Shown: positions 36,948 to 47,382 of the stretch, piece after piece
Layout: the number at the start of each line of letters is the position of its first letter
How positions within the stretch are numbered: position 1 is the first letter of the stretch
NCBI RefSeq assembly: GCF_950023065.1
Contig: NC_088681.1
Location: 7,936,001-8,000,000 of the forward strand
Direction of reading: 5' to 3'
Origin: Planococcus citri
Taxonomy: Eukaryota > Arthropoda > Insecta > Hemiptera > Pseudococcidae
Length of the DNA: 64,000 bases
Program-made: the position numbers and the translations under genes
Notes under the pieces: generated by a model
The model's database searches: none
What the model was told of the DNA's origin: nothing
What the model saw: only the letters and a program-made list of their open reading frames with translations

Positions 36948-37720
36948 TCCGGCATATGACAATAGGAGTAATTGCACCCCCCCCCCGCCGATCCTCCGGG
37001 ACAACTTTTTTCTTAAAGGGGACATCCTAAGGAACATTTTAAAGCAAAATTGCCAAAAAAAAGTTGGCCTTACTTACAAAATGGCGGCAATTTTGATTGA
37101 CAGGTCAGCCGAAATCGCAGATTTTGCGTTTTAACATGGGACTTGCACGAACTTTTTCAACAAAGGTAAATCAAAAGATCATGCAAAAATTTATCACCTG
37201 TCAAAATTTCAAGTGCTAAAGTGCGTTTTTCGATTTTTGGTGAATTTTTGAAAATCGAATTTAGGCCAAAAATGAGGGGAAAAAAATCAAAATTTTACTA
37301 AATTGACCAAGAAAGCTGAAATTTGGGATATGTCCTATTTTCGACATGCCAAATCGATTGGAAAGGGTTTCAACTCGTTTTGAGCAGTTCTGGAGCCTCC
37401 AGCAGATTTTTGAAACTCGAAATTCCCACAAAATTCCATCAAATTGGAGTTGTGAAGCTAAAATTTATCCTAAAAACTAATTTCAATACCCTACGAAACA
37501 CTGCAGGTGAATTTCAAGTCGCTTTGGATCCTCCAGCGACTTTTTGAAAATTCCTGAAGCCTCCAGCAGATTTTTGAAACTTTAAATTTTCATAAAATTT
37601 CATCAAATGGTGATGAAAAGCTGAAATTTACTCTACACTCCAATTTTAACACTCTCTGAAAACGACTTCTGGTGGATTTCAAGTCATTTTGGGGCCTCCA
37701 GCGACATTTTTGAAAATTAA
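36948..37720. mobile_element. Truncated foldback element, relative of the one in REV3L
   Basis: The start (poly-C, then GCCGATCCTCCGGG), the AAAATGGCGGCAATTTTG block, the CACCTGTCAAAATTTCAAGTG block and the GGAGCCTCCAGCAGATTTTTG repeats align in order with the left arm at 9852-10600. Only the left side is present; the sequence stops inside a repeat unit where another element begins. Confidence 0.75.
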
Positions 37721-37721
37721 T

Positions 37722-38049
37722 GAGTTTTTAAATCGATTTTTTTAGGTTTTTGAAAGTGGCATCACTTATTTTGACATCATTCGTCGATTACCCTCTCAAA
37801 GTACCACAATTTGAAAAAAAAAGTTCAAAATTCTATAACACGTACAACCGGAGCAATTTGCAACTGAAGTTTTCTATTTTCGGCCATTTTGGAGAACTTT
37901 GAAGGCCCACAGCTCCGCCAAAAAAATTGAAAAAATGTCCGGTTCGCGTCATTCGCCATCGTTTGATGATCCCTACACATGATCTGATTTTGAAAAAAAA
38001 TCGAAGACCCCCTCGTGCAAAAATCCGCCGATTTGGCATGGAATGACCC
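37722..38049. mobile_element. Solo right arm of the second foldback family
   Basis: This aligns with the right arm at 62806-63127 from AATCGATTTTTTTAGG through the terminal GGCATGGAATGACCC. Differences are scattered substitutions and small indels. The left arm is missing, and the copy starts directly at the end of the truncated element at 36948-37720. Confidence 0.75.
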
Positions 38050-38087
38050 TGCGGAAAATAGTGATTTTCTTTTTGTTTTGTTTTCAG

Positions 38088-38427
38088 GGTAATTACACAA
38101 TATATGAGGAGACCCCATACAGAAAACTTCTTCAAATAAAAAATGCCTCAATTCATAATGCTGGAGCGTATGAATGTTTTTCAACAAAAAACAGAAACGA
38201 GTTCATGAAGCTTTATCTTTTTCCTGGTAAGGCTACCTATCTGTACAATAGCTTGTAAGCTACTCAAATATTGAAATACCTGGATATTTGAAATTGTGTA
38301 CCTATTTATATGGTTTTAATTTCACGATAAGAAAATATTCTCTTCGATTTCTGTTTCAGATGACTCCTGTTTCATAGATGCTGGAGCCATAGTCAGACCC
38401 AGCGGAAGTTTTTACATTTCATATTGA
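38088..38427 (+). pseudogene. Two orphan exons with an immunoglobulin-like half domain
   Basis: Exon 38088-38226 follows TTTTGTTTTCAG and ends at G|GTAAGG. It encodes LLQIKNASIHNAGAYECF, the typical F-strand of an Ig domain, and a following strand. Exon 38360-38427 continues in frame after CTGTTTCAG and stops after SGSFYISY. The N-terminal half of the domain and a start codon are missing; instead the acceptor lies 38 bp from the end of a foldback arm. This could be a remnant of an Ig receptor or secreted Ig protein, or the 3' end of a gene with distant exons. Confidence 0.5.
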
Positions 38428-38673
38428 CCATCGATTGATAAACGAAGAAAATGATCTAGAATCATTAACCCCTTCAAATAATCTACAGCTACCTATGACA
38501 TAATTACCTACGTTTAATGTACAGGAGATTATCGTCATATTTTCTTAATTCATCCCAATAAAAACATCGATCCACGACTTCACGTTTATAAAAGTTTTAA
38601 TTTATATGCATCAACCAAACATCAACTTTCATTAGAAAAATGAAAAATTGATAAAAATTTCGTTTCGTGAGCG

Positions 38674-40041
38674 ATGGAACCTCAGTCAGTCGTTCACTTG
38701 TGTTCCATGAACGTGGTGAGTATAGACCATCTCGTTAATGCACAGTTATCAGGATTTTAAATTTTTAATTGCGCGTAAAAATCATTTTTAAAAAAAACAT
38801 CAAATATTTAAAGGGAGAATATTTTATTAGGAGTGCATAATATATTATGGATTTGTGGGCGATGATTGCGTATTTAGAAAATATTGGGTGGTTCGCTTAC
38901 ATACATATACAAGGTACCTATTCAAGCATTCGTATGCATTTATTCGGTGATTTTCAAAGGACATAGGTTACAAAAAATATAGGTACATAAATCTACGTGG
39001 TGGGTTTACTTACCTACTTACAATGAATCAGTGCATACAGGAATGTCCAGTGAGTGGATAGAAATACTTCAGATTTGGATAGAAGTTTTCAAGTTCAAAA
39101 ATTGTAAATTTAATGAAATTTTCAGCAAATCAAAAACTGTTGACCTTAAAAAAGTTTTTGAATCTTGGAGTACGAAAAAAAAGTCATGACAAACTTTTGT
39201 TTATTTTTTGACCTACCTACAAATACAATTCATTTCCAAATTATTTTTTCAGCACAATTTTTTGAAATTAAAAAGTCATTTGTAGTCCCCTCAATTTGCA
39301 AGTTGGGCAAAAAGTCATCATAGGTGATTTTGTTCATGATTTTTCAAAGTATTTACCACTGATGACATTAGGGTGGTTCAAAGAACAATAGAAAAAATTT
39401 TGCGTTTGAATTTTTTGAGCTTAACTCCTAGAAGTGTTCCACTTGGTCAGAAAACACTTCACAAAAAATTCCAGGTCAAAAAAATAATAAGTATTTACAA
39501 GTCCCACAGGACTCACAGGAGAGTTCAATGTTGAGAAGGTATGAGCGCATGTCAAGTAAATTAGCTTAAGTATTTATTAGGTGTGAAAACTACTTAAAAT
39601 TAAGTTAGAACATGATAAATTTACCTACGTCTTTCTTCAAGAATAAAATAAGTATCGTCTATACAGCCACTAATACTAGATGTATTTTACCTATTTTATG
39701 CATCTTATAATTAATTATCTTATGCTTACTTGGACACTATACATTTTTCCTATCTCTTTCTGATGCACACACTCATACCAGGTGCGACAATATAGGAATG
39801 TATAATCAGAGGTATGATGTATAGACAAGAATTAATACTCCCGATGTCCAGATTAATCAGGGATGTATGTAATAAATAATACACATTTCTGACTTAGGCT
39901 GTACTCGTGACCAGAGAAGCGCATTCACTATTTTTGAGAACAGAGCAATATAAAGCGTTAATGGAATTTGAAGAATGTAAGCTGGAAATCGTTGGTGAGA
40001 AGGAACCTCCACCACTCAACCTCGCTCTACCTCCTTATTAA
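38674..40041 (+). CDS. Possible two-exon small protein, 61 residues
   Basis: Exon 1 (38674-38715) starts with ATG and ends at a strong donor, GTG|GTGAGT. Exon 2 (39898-40041) follows TTTCTGACTTAG, is in phase 0 with exon 1 and runs 47 codons to TAA. The predicted C-terminal part has KALMEFEECKLEIVGEKE and a Pro-rich end. I do not recognise it. The consistent phase and good splice sites are the only support, and it could be chance or a transposon piece. Confidence 0.25.
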
Positions 40042-41935
40042 ACAGAGCTATAATTAATAAACAATTAGTGTATTATGTGACAGGAGTGGAAAGTATGCGA
40101 TTAACGAGTGCAAAGTTTAAGGAGCGAGGCGAATCCGAGCGACTTGAATCACACAAGTTAATCTTGTTACTGTCCAATCCTTAATTTCATATGAGAGGAA
40201 AATAAATGCTGAAATTTTCAAAAATTGCCAATTTCAAGTTTGTAAACATGTGTGGAAACCCCGGAAAACAGTTACTTTCCTCTGTTTTCCACACATGTTT
40301 ATATAGATGCGTTAAATACGTATTTTCCAACCACAAAACTGTCTAGGAAACTACTTATTTTCCGATCATATGAAATTGTAAGGGGGAGTTATGCCTTGAC
40401 TGCCTTGGGTGATGCAGGTAACCCTCTTCACCGGAGGTAGTCCCTACTGTACTTGTTCACCGGAGGGGAAGGAAAACTAGTTCCAAAAGAGGGGAAACGT
40501 GGTAACTTCTGACGATCGATGGTACGACCATGGATCGTCTTCGCAGTAAAATCACTTGGATGTAGTATCTCGAGATTGCTACATCTCTGTCACTCGGTAA
40601 ACATTGTACTTATGTTCGGTTATTTAGTAGTGCCCACTCAAAGATGGTTAAATTAATTGTACATATATTAACTCGTGATCCCCTTATGCCGTTGTGTTCA
40701 TGAGGTACCACAGGGCATTTATCCTGGATTCCGGACATGGGTAAGTGTCTCTAGTTGAATATGGAGCTTCTAACATGTCCCCTAAATAGGCCTTAGTATT
40801 AGGAGAGCCTGCAGGAGTAGGGTGAAGTGTACAGTGTTTTGAGGTACTTGTGCCTCCCTTGCTCATCCTTTATGAGTACAACGTTGAGTATATCCTTGGA
40901 TATATCTACTAATTCATAAGGGATGTTAAGTTTAATTACTTATTGACAGTCAGGACTCGTCTTCGACTCATAATTCGCCTATCACCGAGTGATAGGTATA
41001 TGACTAGAACTAAGACCCCTAGTCTGCAAACCATTCTAAGTACTCATTGTCAGTCTTTATATACTAAGTTTGGCTTAAGTACATTGCAGGGATATTTGTG
41101 TAAATATATTATTTAAACAAATCGTCTCATATCTGTCTTTATTCACGTAAAGGTGGACATCTTATCATGTGATAATGTCATAAGTTGAATTCGTGTTACT
41201 AAGTGTACTCTGAGCTAGCTGGTTAAAGAGAAATGTTCACTCTCTAGGGAATATTTCTATCCTCCCCCCATACAAATATATTTCGATAATAACCTCCTCA
41301 CTTAATAATTCCAAGTCACCTTTTAACAAAATTAAAACTATTAACATGTTAGAAAAACACTAATTGCCACGCTAAAAGTGGGTTGAATTGAAAAAGAAGG
41401 ACAAGGGTGTTGTCCCCTGCGCTTATACACCTGTTGTGTAAAAGTAGCTGACACATCACTGTTTTGACAAGGTACAAACTATCGCACCATTGTAAGATCA
41501 AGTGAAGCTCTCTGCTCAAGATCCTAACTTTGTGCTTAAAGATCGTCGGGCAAGAACAGATCATGCAGTAGGAATGAATAATTGTCTTGTACAATCGTAT
41601 GATATTAAGGGGATCCCTATGGCTATTTGCAGTATCCTATGATCACATGTGTCTGAGCTTTGAAGGAGTTTACCACGTTACCCTACTTCCAGTATATGGA
41701 GAAAAGCGCAGACTCTGCTAGAGAAACGTAGGTGTATAGGAGTATGCCTATTAAGGGGAAATTACGAGAATAACTACCAGGTGGTGAGGGCATTCTTGCT
41801 CATTACAAACTTGTTTAGTTATCTTTCATTTTTTTTTTTTTTTTTTTGCTAGTACCTACCTGGTTATATCCAAATCTGAAGTTTGTACCACCACTCCTCA
41901 GACATCCTGTATACCTACATGTAACAAATTTTATC
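40042..41935. other. Intergenic DNA, less AT-rich, no gene seen
   Basis: Composition is more balanced than the neighbours (near 40400-41700), with two copies of TTCACCGGAGG at about 40428 and 40459, which suggests an old mobile element or non-coding RNA. No long frame, LTR pair or terminal repeats were found. A 16-bp T run is at about 41829-41849. Confidence 0.35.
40244..40300. repeat. Short palindrome
   Basis: AAACATGTGTGGAAA near the left end and TTTTCCACACATGTTT at the right end are reverse complements; GGAAAACAG and CTGTTTTCC extend the pairing. A hairpin with a small internal loop is possible. Confidence 0.6.
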
Positions 41936-43525
41936 TTATTTTGAGGTAATCTTTCGTAAAACATTGACAAACGATTGTATAACATTCATAAAACTTAAGA
42001 ATGTTGCCAAGCAAAGAGGATAAACTCCCAGCGCTCTTACAGAAATTGGTCGTTGAGTTTGACACAGGAGTATGTAAATATTTTTACGCAACAATGTGGA
42101 CCAGTACCAGGGTGTAGAATATACAGCAAAACTCAATGCCTGTACCTGTTGGAAAATGTATTATTAAAATTTCATCTAAAGTTACAAGTTACTATTTGTA
42201 TAGTTTCATAGTTTTTTTTAAAAAGATTTTTACAAATATTAGGTACTTACTGAGTTATCCAGCATGTCTCCCATCCAACATAGGATAAATACCCATTGAA
42301 TTGTGATGAGAAACACGGATAGTTCTCTTACTCTCACTGTGATTAAGACATTGGGCTAAAACAACATTTTAAATAGACCTAAGCATGTATGGATAGGTAC
42401 ATAGGTACATTTATGGAATGCAAATAAATATCTATCTATGTATGTACTATGTACTAGGTAGCTAGGTATAAACTGTACCTATTACAACATGAGAACACTC
42501 ACTGATAGGAAGAGAAAAGCATGAGTGATCTCAATAAAAAGTATACATGGTAATAAAAAAGCTGCCAATGTTTCATAAAATCCCCGAAAACATTGAATCA
42601 TTCTGCAAAAGTAAAGAATTTTTCATTAATTGAAATTATTATTTTTAATATTCTGTGGAACAGTGAAGGTAGTAGTAAGATACGTAACTTACTTGGTAGC
42701 GCGTTGATAATCTTTGACACATTTGACGATAGCGTTTTTGAATTTCGGTTGCATGCTTTTGTAAGATTCAATTGTCATGGCATCTGAGCTCAGCAAATTT
42801 AGGTCTTCGATGATTTTTTGTATTTCGTTGTGAAATACAATACCGCAAAATATAAAAATGAATGAGATCATGGGAACGCATAAGAATAAAGACGAACCAG
42901 CTAAAGTTACTACGCTGCTAAAAATCAGGAAAAATGGCAACGATCCGTATTGCTCGATTTTTGGTGGATGAACGAGGTAATAAGTATGGTTTTTAACCTT
43001 TTCCTCTTCATAAAAAAGCAATACACTCGCATAACAAACAAAACAATATACCGAAAGAGTTAAACAGTAGCATAGAAACATGTGCTTGATCCATCTCCCC
43101 AAATTCAATTCTTTTTCCGTTTTAGGACTATCCAGCTCCCTTTTCATAATAATACGATCCGCTATTTGAATCACGTCGAGCAAATCACTGCGGTAGCGAA
43201 TCACCGAGGTGTATGGCACTAGAACGTAGCAAAATATAACTATCATCATTACGAATATCGTGTATAAGAACGCACCTGCATCTTCGTTACCACCATAAAA
43301 TAAATAAGATACTGGTTGAATACAGCCCGCCAAAAATCCAGAAATTTGCCACGAAAACAAAAATAATTTGGTGTGCCGGTGAAACGTAGTGCTGAAGTAT
43401 ATTTCTCCCAAGAAACAGTGCACCAAATAGAACTGATTCGCGATCGTCGATTTGTATCCGAAGATGTTCTCTTTGCCACGAATTTGTTTCACAATTTTTA
43501 CGATATCGTTCAACACATTCATCAT
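41936..43525 (-). CDS. Insect odorant receptor (7tm_6 family), four exons
   Basis: Ligand-gated cation channel subunit of the insect Or family, expected in olfactory neuron membranes with the Orco co-receptor. Exons: 42693-43525, 42503-42602, 42251-42355, 41936-42145; all junctions are GT-AG and the total is 416 codons including stop, a normal length. The protein has multiple hydrophobic segments (for example FLYTIFVMMIVIFCYVLV and LFLCVPMISFIFIFCGIVF). It ends with the family pattern: a WYWSTLL block, CQTQRPISVRALGVYPL, and an FLSFMNVIQSFVNVL helix. The first in-frame ATG is at 43525; the frame stays open upstream to the LTR boundary at 43581, so the original N-terminus may have been longer. 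The gene is read in the same direction as the adjacent retrotransposon. Which ligand it detects cannot be told. Confidence 0.88.
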
Positions 43526-43580
43526 TTTCAGTGTTATCGAAAAATTAATAAGTTCCGAGAAAGAGAATCCGAATAGGTAC

Positions 43581-44336
43581 TGTAAGGGGGGATCTGGACC
43601 TTTGAACCAATGATCTTTGAATTTAACCGATTACCAATCTCCAAACAATCTTCGAAACGAAATTAATCACCAATCTTCAGACAATTCTTTGAAATGCAAC
43701 AGTCAACCAAACTTCCCTCGAATAGCAAATGACAACTATCTCCTTAAATATTCAGAGGATCTCGAACCGTTTTTTGAGGATGATAATAACCAAAATTGAT
43801 CCAGTGATCTGTTGGATTGACTCGTAGATAATCACAATTTGACTCGTAGATAATCACAATTTGATTCGTAGATAATCACAATTTGATTCTGTGTTGATTC
43901 ACCATATAATTCGATCAATAAAATTTACCTTTTGAACTTTTTCTCAAAACAACAATATTAAGTAGCACAATTCAAGTCTCAAGTTCTCCTCGGAAAAACG
44001 AAATTAACACAGTCCGAGCTTTGATTTTACGTTTTTTTAATTCAATTTGAGCATAATAATCTACGAAAAATTTAATACAAAAAGATCCAACGAAAATTAA
44101 CACAATAGCTCTTATCAACGAGATATGGAAAGATTATTCGCGTATTTTTAATTCGATGTTGTTAATCAGGCCGAAAAGTGAATAATAATCCACAGTGGTT
44201 TTTATTTCTATTGCCAAATACAATTCCCTTCCATATTTTCGATAAAATACCGTTAAATCACGCGATGCGAGCTCCAGTTTTGTTTTGTTGCCTCAGCAAT
44301 TTCAAAAAAATTTTTTCCTTACATAAACTAATTTTG
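43581..44336 (-). repeat. LTR A (3' LTR of left copy)
   Basis: Bounded by TGTAAGG at 43581 on the left. Sequence is shared with the other two LTRs to 44336, and an inverted CCTTACA occurs at 44317-44323. Contains three 22-bp repeats at 43817-43882 (core TCGTAGATAATCACAAT). The inner boundary is uncertain: no polypurine tract sits immediately beside it, and a purine-rich minus-strand run lies farther in, near 44590-44610, so the true LTR may reach about 1 kb. Confidence 0.8.
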
Positions 44337-44960
44337 ACGGGTAAGTATATTGGTATGGAATGAGTGCGCGGAGGGGAACAAAATAGCCTCCGGCAATAAT
44401 TTGAGTGCTTAGTTCATTGTCAGCCAATATCGTGCATACAATTGAGATTAAAATTGTTATCTGTAAAATTAGCATAAAATAACACTATAGTTCCACCAAA
44501 AAAAAATAACTTAACAATATATTAATAATAACGTCTTTATTTAGGGTCAAATTTTTGATTATTGAAATACGTAATTGAGATTTTTTGGTTTTTTTTTTTC
44601 TCTACTCTACACCAATTTCTCTCAACATTTTTTTTTAAATCGTTCTCATAATATTACGTGAATAGTTATTATTGTTCATTCAATGATTTTTGTGATTTGG
44701 GTAGTGTTAGCGCACAACCCTCATCTTATCCCCTAATCTAACCGCTAAATCAGAATGGAGAACTTTCCTCATTGGTTTGAACAATTTTATCGTAAAGTTG
44801 AAAGAATGATTTCTTTTTTGTTATGTTACGTTACCTCTAGTATAGTTTATACGATTCAAGTAAATTGTTCGAATAATTTACAAGTACACCAAAAGTTTAG
44901 TAATAATTCCTAAAAGAGAGAGATGGTATTACTTACAGATGAGAAACAAAAGTTTATTTA
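44337..44960 (-). other. Region between integrase and LTR A; possible U3 or polypurine tract
   Basis: No env-like frame. A minus-strand purine-rich run (AGAGTAGAGAAAAAAAAAA) lies at about 44590-44610 and AATAAA words occur on the minus strand near 44530. The same stretch is present in the second copy at 52984-53607. Confidence 0.5.
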
Positions 44961-47348
44961 TCACAGGGTCGCATTTTCGTTAAAAATTTTTAGTCGCCTG
45001 ACATGAACTTTTTCATCTTTTGGTTTTCCACATATGATTTGTTCAACTACGTAAGTTTGATCAGAAATTTTATTTTTTACTGTATATGGTCCCAGAAATG
45101 TGTCTACAAAAATTCCATCTTTGTTTTTTCGCGGATTATTAATTAAGACCTTTTCACCGGGTTTTATATCTAAATTTTTTCGATTTTCATCATAAAATTC
45201 TTTTGATCGAGTATTTTTTTCATCAATCCATTTTGGTACTTTGTCTCGTAATTCTTGTAATCTGAGAAGTTGGCCTGTTCTATCAATTTGTTCACCCTGA
45301 GGGTGTATTTTATTTTGAATTGGCAGGGTGGCATGCTTCCCAAACATAAGAAAATACGGGCTTAGACCTTTCAAGGTTTCCATTGGGCTTATATTGTACG
45401 TAAAAATTAGGTATGGTAAATATTTTGACCAAAGATTTGGGTTTTCATGGACGTATTTCGTGAGTGTGTGTTTTAAAGTCTGATTAAATCGTTCTACTCC
45501 ACCTTGAGTTTGAGGTGAGTAGGTGGTAGAGTGATATAGTTTTATTCCTAAAAGCTGGCATTCCTCTTGTAATTTTTTGTTTACAAAATGTGTACCTCTA
45601 TCTGTTGTTATTTTTTTCAGTAATCTAAACGTTGTCATGATTTCGTGTAAAAGTTCAATAACTGAATCTGCATCAGCTGCTTTCGTGGCTTTTGCAAACG
45701 AGTATCTTGTGCTTCTGCACGACCCAACCAATATATAATTTTTCCCTGAGCTTTCTGGAAGTTTTCCCACGAAATCAAGTTCTAGGTGGGCAAGAGGGGA
45801 GGGATCGTCAACCGGTATTGGGTTTAGGAGCCCAAATGTTTTCCCTTTGACAATTTGTGTTTTTTGACATCTCTCACAGTTTTTTACGTAAGTTCCTACA
45901 TCTTTTCGTATCCCAGGCCAAAAATAGTATTGCTTTATTTTTTCTAATGTTTTGTATCTCCCAAAATGTCCTCCCCCTAAAGCTTTGTCATGAAATTGTG
46001 TCATTATTTCTTGTCGTAAATTTTTTGGAATAACTGGTAATTTCCTTAAACCTTCCTTTGCCCTTAAATTAAATTTTAGAATTTTCCCTTCAACCACGTA
46101 ACTTTTTGCCCATTTTTTTATTTTGTCAACATATTTTTTTCCTCCTTTCAGCAGACCTGACTTTGCAAGAATTATCTCATTACAAAATTTGTCTTGTTTT
46201 TGTGCATTTTCAAGATTCAAACTATCAACATTTTTTCCTAATTCCTCATTTTCATTTTCCTCATTTGGTTTTTTGAAGTCATTATTCTCAGACAAATTTT
46301 CCAAGGTCGTAGTCTCTTCTTCTGTTTCACTTGTTGTCTCACTTGTACCTTCCTCACATTTTTCCCTTCCTTCATTTTCCCCATTTTTTCTCTCATTATT
46401 TGGGTTTTCATCACATTTTTCATTTTCACCATTCTCAATCTTCTTTACCTTAGGTGATTGTTTAATTTTTCCTAGTTTTTCATCATTTTGGGGCTTCGTT
46501 TCATCAATTGGTTCAAGATTTTCACTTCTGTTATCATTTTTGACATTTTTCTCATTATTTTCAGTTTTCAACTTTTTTGTTTGTTGGCGAGTTGTAACAT
46601 TTATAATCGTACGTGACAGAGTGTCAGGAACAATATTTTGAGCCCCTTTTATATACTTAATTTCAAAATCATAATCGCTCAATTTTTCAACCATTCTAGC
46701 GAGTCGGGCATTTGGCTGTTTTGCATTGCGAAAATGCGTTAATGCTACATGGTCGGTTAGTACAGTAAAACGTTGACCATATAGGTATTCCCGAAAATGT
46801 GTTACAGCCTCGACTAATGCAGTTAACTCGAGGTCATACACACAATATGTGCTTTGGCGTGGTAACAATTTTTTTGAAAAGAATGCTATCGGATGTTTCT
46901 CATTATCTTCGTTGATTTGGCTCAATACAGCCCCTACGGCAATGCTTGAACCATCAATCTCAAGAAATGTTTTTCGACCTTCTTTATAGATTGCAAGTAC
47001 TGGTTCAACAGTCAATAACTTTTTTAATTTTTCAAAGCAATTGTTTAGAGTGTCATTCCATGTAACTGGGTTATTTTCCTTGGGATTACCTTTTGTCTCA
47101 TTTGTTAGGGGTGCTGCGATGTTTGCGTAATTTTTTATAAATTTCCTGTAATAGCCTGTGAGGCCAAGAAAACTGCGCACTTTTTTAACGTTTTTTGGGA
47201 TTGGAAATTTTTTAATTTTTTCGATATTTTTCTCAAGGGTATATATATTTTTTCCGTCAATTTTATGACCTAATAGTTTTGTTTCATTGAACATAAATTT
47301 GCATTTTTTTGTTTTTAGTTTTAAGTTTAGGATTGATAATCGTTCCAA
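44961..47348 (-). CDS. pol: Retrotransposon pol, 3' part: RT end, RNase H, integrase (left copy)
   Basis: A 795-residue frame. Residues 1-95 are the end of the RT domain (LLGHKI, VRSFLGLTGYYRKF). RNase H follows with Asp132, Glu174 and Asp199. Residues 250-385 are a highly charged Glu/Lys/Asn linker. Integrase has the HHCC finger (His453, His461, Cys491, Cys494) and the DDE residues Asp525, Asp583 (TDRGTHF) and Glu619 (GGVERFNQ). The frame is open upstream to 47378, where a solo LTR interrupts it, so the listed Met is internal to the original polyprotein. Residues needed for catalysis are all present in this part. Confidence 0.92.
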   Translation of the reverse strand: MERLSILNLKLKTKKCKFMFNETKLLGHKIDGKNIYTLEKNIEKIKKFPIPKNVKKVRSFLGLTGYYRKFIKNYANIAAPLTNETKGNPKENNPVTWNDTLNNCFEKLKKLLTVEPVLAIYKEGRKTFLEIDGSSIAVGAVLSQINEDNEKHPIAFFSKKLLPRQSTYCVYDLELTALVEAVTHFREYLYGQRFTVLTDHVALTHFRNAKQPNARLARMVEKLSDYDFEIKYIKGAQNIVPDTLSRTIINVTTRQQTKKLKTENNEKNVKNDNRSENLEPIDETKPQNDEKLGKIKQSPKVKKIENGENEKCDENPNNERKNGENEGREKCEEGTSETTSETEEETTTLENLSENNDFKKPNEENENEELGKNVDSLNLENAQKQDKFCNEIILAKSGLLKGGKKYVDKIKKWAKSYVVEGKILKFNLRAKEGLRKLPVIPKNLRQEIMTQFHDKALGGGHFGRYKTLEKIKQYYFWPGIRKDVGTYVKNCERCQKTQIVKGKTFGLLNPIPVDDPSPLAHLELDFVGKLPESSGKNYILVGSCRSTRYSFAKATKAADADSVIELLHEIMTTFRLLKKITTDRGTHFVNKKLQEECQLLGIKLYHSTTYSPQTQGGVERFNQTLKHTLTKYVHENPNLWSKYLPYLIFTYNISPMETLKGLSPYFLMFGKHATLPIQNKIHPQGEQIDRTGQLLRLQELRDKVPKWIDEKNTRSKEFYDENRKNLDIKPGEKVLINNPRKNKDGIFVDTFLGPYTVKNKISDQTYVVEQIICGKPKDEKVHVRRLKIFNENATL

Positions 47349-47382
47349 AATTAGTTTTAAATTTTCTAGTGCTTCTTCAAAT

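Noticed and set aside
37825..38187. 120-codon minus-strand frame (and similar frames at 61887-62147 and 62868-63230)
   Set aside because: The three frames are the same foldback arm in different copies; arms pair with each other and show no protein-like constraint.
44337..44960. Envelope gene after integrase
   Set aside because: No frame of useful length on the minus strand; this stretch is non-coding.
46123..46641. 172-codon plus-strand Ser/Phe-rich frame (also 54770-55288)
   Set aside because: Antisense of the Glu/Lys-rich pol linker; composition mirrors the coding strand.
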